A DNA stretch of 64,000 bases. Origin: Rhinopithecus roxellana (taxonomy: Eukaryota > Chordata > Mammalia > Primates > Cercopithecidae). Below the pieces are notes generated by a model. The model was not told the origin of the DNA, made no database searches, and saw only the letters and a program-made list of their open reading frames with translations. Shown here piece by piece: positions 55,944-64,000 of this stretch. The stretch spans positions 102,694,759 to 102,758,758 of the forward strand of contig NC_044559.1 of the NCBI RefSeq assembly GCF_007565055.1. Reading direction: 5' to 3'. The translations under genes and the position numbers were made by a program. How positions within the stretch are numbered: position 1 is the first letter of the stretch; each line of letters starts with the position of its first letter.

Positions 55944-56199
55944 CAGTGTTTCTCCGTGTGTGGTCCTCAGATCAGACGGCATTGGTGATATCACCTGGGA
56001 ACTTATTCAAAATGGAAATTATTACCCCATCCTAGGCTATTGAATTAGAAACTCTGGGGACTTGGTAGAAATGCCAGTTATTAGGCCCTGCCCCACACAG
56101 ACTGAATCAGAAGCTCTGTGATAGGCCCAGGGTTTTAATAGGCCCAGATATCACTTTTATCAGGTGGTTCTGATGAATGCTAAAATTTGAGAAGCACAG
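55944..56199 (-). mobile_element. MER5A-type relic with a duplicated middle
   Basis: Reversed MER5A text from cagtgtttctccgtgtgtgg to 'aatttgagaagcacag'. The central segment is present twice: 'acttattcaaaatgg..gaattagaaactctgggg' and 'acttggtagaaatgcc..gaatcagaagctctgtga'. Family length is about 190 bp; this copy is 256 bp. Confidence 0.8.
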
Positions 56200-56572
56200 C
56201 TCTAAACTGAATTCATCAACTGTAGCTGATCTTTCTACTACTATGTATTTGATGATTCTAAAATGTATTGCACAAATAAGTGCAAGACAGCCACCTCTCT
56301 AAAATAAAATGGGTACCATCTTGCAGAAGTCACCTCATGATTCCCAGAAATCGTCTCACTCTGGGAAAAGAAGACCTTGCAGTCAGGATGCCTCTCATGA
56401 CTCAAATACTCTTCAGTTGGCGGCATTTCCCCTGCCTCCTGTCTGGTAAACTGTCACACTAACTATGCAGATTTCAGCAAAACAAAAAGGAGAAAGACAT
56501 TAACAATCACAGCAATAAACCCCACGACATTCCTGGCCCTGGGCTGTAATTCAGAGATCAAAGTCCTTGTTT

Positions 56573-56752
56573 AAGACCCATCTCTACTAAAAATACAAAA
56601 AAATTAGCCGGGCGTAGCGGCGGGCGCCTGTAGTCCCAGCTACTCGGGAGGCTGAGGCAGGAGAACTGCGTGAACCCGGGAGGAGGAGCTTGCAGTGAGC
56701 CGAGATCGCGCCACTGCACTCCAGCCTGGGGGCAGAGAGAGACTCCGTCTCC

Positions 56753-56779
<27 letters not shown>
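56573..56779 (+). mobile_element. 5'-truncated AluY
   Basis: Begins at the Alu centre ('ccatctctactaaaaatac') and runs through the right arm to a 28-base A tail (56752-56779). No clean target duplication is seen. The phenylalanine-rich antisense frame here is an Alu artefact. Confidence 0.93.
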
Positions 56780-56785
<6 letters not shown>

Positions 56786-57977
56786 CTTACAATTATTTCA
56801 TTACCCAAGATTTCAGGATTATATTATCTTATTATGACACCTTTATAGCTGAGATCTCTACTTGGAGCCCCAAGAGACGTGGCCATAATAATTTAAAAGC
56901 TGAAAATGCCTATGACTATCTGTAACTCATGGAGTAGTTTTTCTACTCTGGCGAATACATTCTTCTTTGAACATCTCTTCCAAACTTTTGCAGTTCACCT
57001 TTAAAACATTTCAAATCCTTGGGTTTTGGGAAAAATGATTAATAGCTTCTATTGATTTTCAAAAGTAAGGAAACACGGTGGCATAAAGCCGTGAATAGGA
57101 AACTTAAAATTTCCATTACACATTCACTTTTTAAAGGGTATTTGGAAATGACTTTCTAGGGGGAATGTCAGTGAGTTTCTAAATATTAAAAATCTTTTCA
57201 TTTGATGCTTAAAGGTGACAAATGCTCGCATTTATATTTCTGTTCTTGCTTTATATGATACAGAACAACCTCTTCTGAATGTATCCAAGCCAGATAAGTT
57301 ATTCAGAAGAATCTTTCAACTTTCATACTTGTACAATAGTTTGACTAAAGGGACCATGTACATGTATATTTGTTCATTATATGCATTGTGTGTCTTTGTA
57401 AGCATATCTGTAAATGGTATCTTTCCACACATAGCCCTGTAATTTTTGTGGTACTCCTGGGGGAATGGTAGAGCCTCCATTTTCAAAGGAAAGAAACAGG
57501 GCCTGCACTGCTTAGCAATGCTACAGATCAGGTACATATTTGCAACTAGAACCTACGTCTTCCAGTGTCCTTGAAGTAATATAATTTCTGTGGGAATCCT
57601 GTGTTCTTTGAATTGTGGATTTGTTCTTACAGAGTGATTTTTACACTTGCTTCTGTATGATCCCAGGGTTTTCATGGGTCTTGGAAAAATTTTGCTAACT
57701 TCCAGGCTTGCAATGTGTCCCACTCATGTTAAGTATGCATTTGGATCGCACACTCATGTAGTGTGACCTTGGTATTTGTTTTTTTATATTTTCCTTAGAG
57801 GGCTTTTAATGCTTTCTCAACTAGAGCCTGAAGCAGACTGCAAGCATTGTCATCTTTCAGTCTTTTGGGTGGAATTTTTCGAATCCCTGTTCTACAGATT
57901 GAATCATGTTCTGAGGGTTCTTACTTTATGCAGAGATGTCTTTCCACCTCCCTGCCTCAAGCAGTTTAAAACCATAG
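56780..57977. other. Unique sequence with a MIR scrap
   Basis: A reversed MIR-like core lies at about 57475-57565 ('cattttcaaaggaaagaaacagggcctgcactg'). No gene is supported. Confidence 0.4.
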
Positions 57978-58465
57978 TGTAATGAGCTGAACGATGGCCC
58001 CAAAGATTTATCTGTGTCCTAATCCTTGGAACTTGTAAATGTTACCTTATTTGGAAAAAGGGCATTTGCAGAGGTGATTAAAAATCTTGAGATGATGTGG
58101 TCATCTTAAATCATTTGGTAGGCCCTAAATCAATGGGCAGGTATCTATATATCCTTTTAAGATAGAAGCAGAGGGAGATGTGAGACAGACTGAAAAGTGG
58201 AAGGCTTAGATACTCAGAGGAGAAGGCAATGTGAAGAGGAGGCACAGATTAGCATGGTCTAGAAGCCAAGGAACACCTGCAGGCACCAGAAGTTGCAAGA
58301 AGCTAAGAATAAATTCTCTCCTTGAGCCTCCAGAGAGAGTGAGGCTTGGCTGACACCTTGATTTTTGGACTTGTAGCTTCTAGAACTGTGAGGTAATATC
58401 TATCTGTTGTTTTAAGCCACCAAGTTCATGGTATTTTGTCATAGCAGCCACAGGAGATTAATACA
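57978..58465 (+). mobile_element. MLT1-type MaLR LTR, full length
   Basis: Begins tgtaatgagctgaacgatggcccc, includes 'tgtgtcctaatccttggaac', 'accttatttggaaaaagggc', 'caccttgatttttggacttgtagcttctagaactgtgag', 'ttgttttaagccaccaag' and ends 'gagattaataca'. Flanks catag and tatgg match 3 of 5. Confidence 0.92.
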
Positions 58466-59506
58466 TATGGATACAGCCTCCTCTATATCTTTAAGACCCC
58501 ATCCCTCAGCCCTTAGAGTTCCTATTCAGGCATAATGTCACTTTTCCCACCTTTCAGTTTAATTACAGCAGTGCCATTTACCTAGAATAAAATCTCCCTG
58601 GAATTGAGCAACCTGCTGACCTTCCACTCTGGATTTATGTTTCCTGTTGTTTTAACAAACAAAAAAAATTTTTTTTGTTTTGTTTTGCATTCAGTTATGT
58701 GCTTAAGATAATTTTTGTTATATTTTATCCAGAATTTCTATGGCCATTTGTGATGAATAACTGATTTTCATTAAATCAGTCTGCTACATTTTTGGAATGA
58801 GATGTTCCCTTAAATATTTTTTTTGAAGGAAACTATTTAGAAGCCCATATGATTATTGTGTGAACATATACTTTTGTTAACTATTCCTGTACATGTCTTT
58901 TGACTATTTGGTATTTCTTAACTAACTTAAAAGTGACAGTGAAATCTCTTAGTAGTCTTGATTTCCAAAGGAAATGTGACTTGACATTTCCTCTGTGATG
59001 TGAAGAAGAAATAGTGTTAGCAAAGTGGTCCATTAATTATGCTGGTATCTTAATTCCACAGCATTCAAGGGCAGTGAAGTGGAAATCATAATGGGTTTTG
59101 ATAAAACTTAAAGTTATGTCACGAAGGTGGGGATGGACTAACTGAAAAGTCAGCGGGAGAGGAGAGAGGAGTTGCAAAACAAATGAGATGATTTAAAGTG
59201 TATAAACTACAGCCAGATCCTTTGACTGTTTCCTGCAGAGTTAATTCAAAGGTGCCAGGGAAGTCTCTTTTTATCCGAAAGTTTTTATTCTGGCTTGTTC
59301 AGCCAGTGTTTTCATTCTTCAATTTGCGATAAGACCTAAATTACAATTATACCAGAGAAAAGTTGACTCAATGACAGTATAATTCACACAAAGGTGATTA
59401 TGACTGTTATCATAGAGCTTCAGGTGCCTGAAATAGGGATGGGGAAGTGAGCCTCTATCAATGCTGCTTTCCACTGTCCTGATTTCTGTTCTTGTATTTT
59501 CCTTAA
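58466..59506. other. Unique sequence with a 24-bp palindrome
   Basis: aaacaaaaaaaa/ttttttttgttt at 58657-58680 is a perfect palindrome of low complexity. Nothing else recognised. Confidence 0.4.
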
Positions 59507-60075
59507 TGTATTCATTATTTATTGCTGAGTGCTAAATTGGCCAAAATGTCATTGCTTAAAACAGCAACACTTTTAAAATCTCATTGTTTCTGTGAGTCAT
59601 GAATCTGGTCACAGCTTAATTGGGTCTTTGACTTCGTAGTCTCTCTCATATGGCTGTAATCAAGGTGTTTACCCAGGTTCTGTGGTCTCATGTGAAGGCT
59701 CAACAGGGGAAGAATCTGTTTTTAAGTTCTCTCACATAGTTGTTGGCAGAATTCAGTTTACTTGAGGACTGTTGGACTGAAGGCCTCAGTTTCTCACTGG
59801 CTGGTTGGCTGGAAGTCACAGTTGGTCCCTTGCTAAGTGGCTCTTTTCATTAAGGAAAGTATGTAAGAACAGCTGGAGAGAGATTGTCAGCTTGGTGGAA
59901 GTCTCAGCCTTTTATAACTTAATCTCAGAAGTGACATTCCATCACTTTTTCCATATTCTTTTCATTATTAGAAACAAGTCACTAAGTCCAGTCCACTTTC
60001 AATGAGAGGGGATTACACAGGGTGTGCATATTAGGAAGAATTACTGGGCATTGTTTTAGAACACTGACTACTATG
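59507..60075 (-). mobile_element. MaLR/ERVL-type LTR, antisense
   Basis: Reads in reverse as a family with 'attgcttaaaacagcaac', 'gagtcatgaatctggtcacagcttaattgggtc', 'gttggactgaaggcctcagtttctcactggctgg' and 'gaagtgacattccatcac..aagtcactaagtccagtccac'. These landmarks fit an MLT1-like LTR about 570 bp long. Confidence 0.65.
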
Positions 60076-60469
60076 AATATTGAGTGGTACTCTCTTAGAG
60101 AGCAACAACATTGTCTAATTCATCTTTGTGTTGTCAGAACCCAGGCATATTAAAATATCCATAATAGAAAAAAAAATGGCTGATTATTGCCTTAATGCTC
60201 TCTTTTTTTGTACTGAGACTAGCTCATTCATACCTTACTGGACACCATTTCTCAGTGTCCTCTGCTAATTTCTCCTCCTATTTTGGATATCTATAAATTG
60301 GAATGTCCTTGGGCATAGGATTCTGATCTCTACTTCTCACTGCTTCTTACTGCTTTGATAATCTCATCTACTTTTAGGCACTAAATACCATTAATGACTC
60401 CCAGATAGATATATCCTGCCCTGACTTTGCATCTGGACCACAAAACTTATTCATTTACTTTTTTCAGTT
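60076..60469. other. Unique noncoding sequence
   Basis: Nothing recognised. Confidence 0.35.
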
Positions 60470-60600
60470 CTTTGCTTAGTGTCTCTTATCAGAAAGGTCT
60501 TCCATGATCACAATGTCCAAAACAAAATAACACCTCCACCCTGATACTGTCACTCTCTTTCTCCTTAACATTTATTTTTCTTCAAGGCATTTTTCACTGG

Positions 60601-60632
<32 letters not shown>

Positions 60633-60775
60633 CATCTACCTACCTACCTACCTACCTATTCACTAGAAAGTAAACTCCATGAGAGTTAGGACATTGCTCA
60701 CCATTATATTCTCACTGCTTAAAATATTGCCTAGCACAAAGTAGGCTCTCAATAAATATTTATTGAATGAATGGT
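60470..60775 (+). repeat. L2 LINE 3' end containing a tetranucleotide microsatellite
   Basis: 'cttatcagaaaggtcttccatgatcac', then 'gaaagtaaactccatgagagttagg' and 'gcctagcacaaagtaggctctcaataaatatttattgaatgaatgg' are L2. Its TCTAT-rich segment has expanded. Confidence 0.88.
60601..60658 (+). repeat. (TATC)n(TACC)n microsatellite
   Basis: About eight TATC units pass through one TCCATC junction into about six TACC units, a compound tetranucleotide repeat. Confidence 0.96.
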
Positions 60776-61390
60776 AAAATATTGTAGCTATTGTCGGTTG
60801 CCTTTTCAGGTAATAATATAAACTTCTTATCTAATTGTAGACAGAGTGAGTAAAAGGGCATACAGGCATCTGTTGGAGGTAGAGGACAGCTGGCTTAAAC
60901 AGGAAAAGGAACAGGATTGAGGCTTCTATGGACAGAAGGAAAAGCTGTTAGCTTCTGTAGTTGGGATTCTTGGTTGTCATCTACTGCAGAAACTGAGTTT
61001 GCAGACAAAAGCTACTTTCTCCTGAGCTGGAGTTGCAGGACAACTGTAGGGAATGGAGACTGTGACCAGAGGTGGAAGCAGTTTGGAATAAAGTAAAATT
61101 GTTCACAACCACCTATCCAGAAGTGGATCTGGGCCAGGACACATTTGAATTTAGGAATGTAGGAAATGAGTATCTGGAACTCAGAACTTTCCAAATAAGA
61201 CTTGTTTTCTTCAAAGCTGGATAGATATGGTCTCTATATGTCTGTTTACCTATGATACTGTGTTTGCAGAGTTTGCAGTATGTATATAATTGCCACTGCT
61301 TTCGGAACCCTGAATCTCCATTTCTCATACAGCATTTACCACACTTTACATTATATTATACTGATATACCATCTCATATATATGTATATT
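60776..61390. other. Unique noncoding sequence
   Basis: Nothing recognised. Confidence 0.35.
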
Positions 61391-61392
61391 GC

Positions 61393-61433
<41 letters not shown>

Positions 61434-61438
61434 AATGC
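61391..61438. repeat. (TA)n microsatellite bounded by inverted flanks
   Basis: About 18 TA units bounded by gcatta (61391-61396) and taatgc (61433-61438), making a near-perfect 48-bp palindrome. Confidence 0.95.
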
Positions 61439-61976
61439 AGTAACTAAACTATTTCCTAAATACTTCTGATTTAAATTCCCTCATTGACAAATCAGTTTCT
61501 CTCTTCTTACTTCATCCATTATTAAGTTCCCAAGGAAGGGAAAGGAAAATTGCATCTTGGGGAAAAGGGGAATATGATATTAAAAAGGTCCTACCAGACA
61601 GGATGATAGAAGAAAAGCTAGCTTATTTCATCCTGGTCTTGGAAGAAGTGCAAAGACATTAGGGATGGGGCAGTGAGGTCAGATATAGTTCTTGATTTGT
61701 CTTTGTCAGGTTGGAACCCTTAGGTGTAAGGGGCCTGGTAGGGAGGCTAGAGACATCCAAAAGGGATTTATGCAGTGGGAATGAGCTACTGGCACACTTC
61801 CCTGCTTCGGGGAAGCCTGTTACTGGCCATGTTCAACATGCCTTGGAGGTGGCAGAACACTGCTGGCAGGCGGATGGGCTAGGTAGATGAGCCTGAGCTG
61901 AGGCTCCTGAATCCCTGCAGCTTGTGAAAAACATGCAAAGGAACAAAAAGCTCACACACCCGCTTAGAGAGTTTCT
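61439..61976. other. Unique noncoding sequence
   Basis: Nothing recognised. Confidence 0.35.
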
Positions 61977-62005
61977 TGTTTCAGCAAGAAATGCTTGCTG
62001 AAACA
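61977..62005. repeat. Perfect inverted repeat (12-bp arms, 5-bp loop)
   Basis: tgtttcagcaag (61977-61988) pairs exactly with cttgctgaaaca (61994-62005) around aaatg. It is not within a recognised repeat. Confidence 0.95.
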
Positions 62006-62669
62006 GCAGAGACCTAGAGTTGGAACAAAAAGGCTATAGATGGGGATGTTTCATGGCTAGGGGAAAAAGATATGAACAAGGACTCTAAAGGTGAGTAGGT
62101 GCCACTACAATGCCCAGATGTTCAGAAGGGTCTAATTATGTCTCAGTGATCCAGGAGGCAGGGTAGACCAACACTCTGAAATAGAGACTAGCAGTGATCT
62201 GAAGGACATGGGAAAAATCTGAGGCTACCACCTCTTATCTGCCTCCCTGAAGACACATGAGCCCCACACCCTGTATTATTCAGGGGAGGAGAAGGGCACC
62301 TAATATTGAAGCATTTGCTTGAAAGAGAACAAGTCATCTAAAGAGACAAATTCAACCTGAAGAGATCCCTACATTTTAAATTATCAAGTTTATTGGTTTT
62401 CTTTTTTCATGTTATCCAGATGGGTGGGAGACTTGTGGGAGTCATCAATTCAGTCAGAGAAAGTAAAAAATCTCTATTGTCTTTGGATATCTGAGTATAA
62501 TTTGTGTTACATGTGCAATCATGCTTACTTATGAATATGTCTTATCTCGTAGTTCCTTCTTGTAGCAACCCACCTCTCAGATCAGAAGCTCCTGAGGGTA
62601 ATAAAGCTAGAGTATGGCTAGCACACCTTTCTGTACATACCTGAATCATTTTACATTAACCGTCTCATT
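62006..62669. other. Unique noncoding sequence
   Basis: Nothing recognised. Confidence 0.35.
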
Positions 62670-62805
62670 CAGTCATCCCATTGTGTGATGTGGTTGTTTT
62701 CTGATTTCACAGACTAAGACATGAGGCTAGGAGGGTGAAGTAACTTTCTGAGTCACACAGATAATCATTTTCAGAGCCAGAATTAAAATCAAGATTCTGT
62801 CAAAT
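62670..62805 (-). repeat. MIR element, antisense
   Basis: 'gatttcacagactaagacatgaggctaggagggtgaagtaactttctgagtcacacagataat' is the reversed MIR core. Confidence 0.88.
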
Positions 62806-63159
62806 CCGAGATATTCTTGCTCATTTTTGCATCTTCTCTCATGCCTGTACCATTTTTGCATCTTGCACCTTGCCTGTAGGTAGAGGACATTATGTTCAAT
62901 TGGAAATAAGTTGGTAGAAACAAAGTGCTATGCACAGGAAGAAGAGAATGTAGAATTCCAAGGGGTCTCATATTCTTCTGTGATATCAGTCAAGCAGAAG
63001 AGAAGAGGTCCAAGTCCTCAGGTAACATTCTGTAAATTGTGTCTGAACAAACTCTGCCTCCTGCCATCTGACCATTTCTCACTTCCTGTCAGTCAGTCAG
63101 GATATGTGGTCCTGAGTCTATTTAAATGCCCAGTTGTTAAGGAGTCATATTAACATGAC
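62806..63159. other. Unique noncoding sequence
   Basis: Contains a small direct repeat, catttttgcatctt at 62822 and 62851; nothing else recognised. Confidence 0.4.
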
Positions 63160-63174
63160 CACTTTTTTTTTTTT

Positions 63175-63480
63175 ATTCCTTTCAAGTAAAGCATTAGCAC
63201 ATATCCTGATGGCTCTAGAGTTCAGAACAAAGATATTTAATCTGTGCGAGCTGTAATGTCATCCTGGCAAATCGCAGAGCAAGGGAGAACCTATGATATT
63301 TTGTCAGTTATTACCAAATGCCAAAATGGAAAGAGAGGATCACTTCTAATAAAATAATTGACTGTGCAATTTATATCAAGGCACATCCAATTAATACCTA
63401 ATCCTTAAATGTATGTAATTGGATTTACATATTCACATTTTTGCAATTAGGAGTTGGTATTTAAAGGGCATGCCTCCCAT
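63175..63480. promoter_or_regulatory. Candidate conserved noncoding element
   Basis: Repeat-free and AT-rich with repeated homeodomain-type cores (aataattgac, ccaattaatacctaat, gtaattgga, gcaattagg) around a GC-richer middle (ctgtgcgagctgtaatgtcatcctggcaaatcgc). The retained CpGs (tgtgcgagc, aatcgcag) are unusual here. The class is inferred from composition only. Confidence 0.35.
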
Positions 63481-63609
63481 TTCCCATTTGCTTTATCACA
63501 AAACCCTAGAGGGGCTTTTTGTTGTAGAATTACAGAATCAAGGCAAACACGTTAGCCTGATAACCTCTAATCATGTGAAAAGAAAGGTTTTAGTTCACAC
63601 AGACTGTTA

Positions 63610-63750
63610 GAAGTGTAGAAATATTCATGGTTGATTTAAATGATATTCAGCCCTGACATTCACAATTTATGTTTCACGATGTTCATTTATAATTGCAATC
63701 GGTTTCCTTTTAATTTATAATGTTGGAAATACTTAGGCATAAAGGTTAAG
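63610..63750. promoter_or_regulatory. Second candidate conserved noncoding segment
   Basis: gattcaccc-free AT-rich block with gatttaaatgatattc, tttataattgcaatcgg and ttttaatttataatg motifs, repeat-free, and continuous with the previous candidate. Confidence 0.25.
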
Positions 63751-64000
63751 TTCTTCTCTTTAGAATCTTAGGAGTGAATAAAATTCTTCCTTTTAAGCAC
63801 TTTATGGTGGAGAGTGCTGCAACTGTCTGACCATCAAGATACCATTAAGTAAATTACAGATACCTGGGTATCATTTAGTTCAGTGAAGCAGAAATTTACC
63901 CCAGGGGTCTGAAAGAACTGAAGTTTGACTGCTAGTTTATTCAAACTGCAGGTGATGTGCTCTGCAGTAAGATATTCCAGAAATAGGTCAAACAAATTTG

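Noticed and set aside
58657..58680. 24-bp perfect palindrome
   Set aside because: It is an A-run abutting a T-run with one C/G pair; low complexity makes it uninformative.

Overview
This is primate, almost certainly human, nuclear DNA. It is AT-leaning, gene-poor and dense in interspersed repeats that diagnose the lineage: full and broken Alus (AluJ, S and Y types and a free left monomer), a primate-age L1 3' end, an ERVK-class solo LTR, an ERV1 LTR, MaLR/ERVL LTRs, and many ancient MIR, L2, hAT-type and L1M remnants. I found no protein-coding exon, RNA gene, CRISPR array, operon or processed pseudogene I would defend. The open frames are short and stop-limited, or lie in Alu, L1 or minisatellite sequence. 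The window is best read as intergenic or intronic.

Layout. 0-6 kb: a diverged local duplication (382-499 and 1725-2144, the second copy split by an Alu), a complete ERVK LTR on the minus strand (2557-3519), an MLT2-type LTR (4935-5321), and a perfect 164-bp direct repeat (4078-4241 and 5646-5809) in a small area full of hairpins and tandem duplications. 6-14 kb: L2/MIR relics and a 1.5-kb 5'-truncated L1 (7953-9455, minus). 14-15 kb: an L2 split by a hAT-type element and followed by a G-rich minisatellite of about 15 units (14491-15011). 15-26 kb: mostly unique sequence with one conserved-element candidate near 22.7-23.2 kb. 26-30 kb: a nested Alu pair, further Alus, a CA repeat and a 47-bp alternating purine-pyrimidine tract. 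30-38 kb: L1M 3' remnants, a MaLR LTR with perfect target duplications, and a cluster of three minus-strand Alus, two of them stacked on one target site. 39-54 kb: MIR and L2 relics, another Alu, an L2 carrying a small inverted insertion, and a MaLR LTR whose middle is inverted. 54-64 kb: an ERV1 LTR with recognisable TATA and poly(A) signals, MER5- and MLT1-type elements, microsatellites, and a repeat-free AT-rich segment at the right end that looks like a conserved noncoding element.

No new multi-gene system is visible. The notable material is structural: the recent perfect local duplication, the G-quadruplex-prone minisatellite, several short perfect inverted repeats that look like template-switch mutations, and the inverted LTR segment. 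Repeat names come from recognising family landmarks by eye; subfamily labels and boundaries (about 5-20 bp) are approximate where stated.
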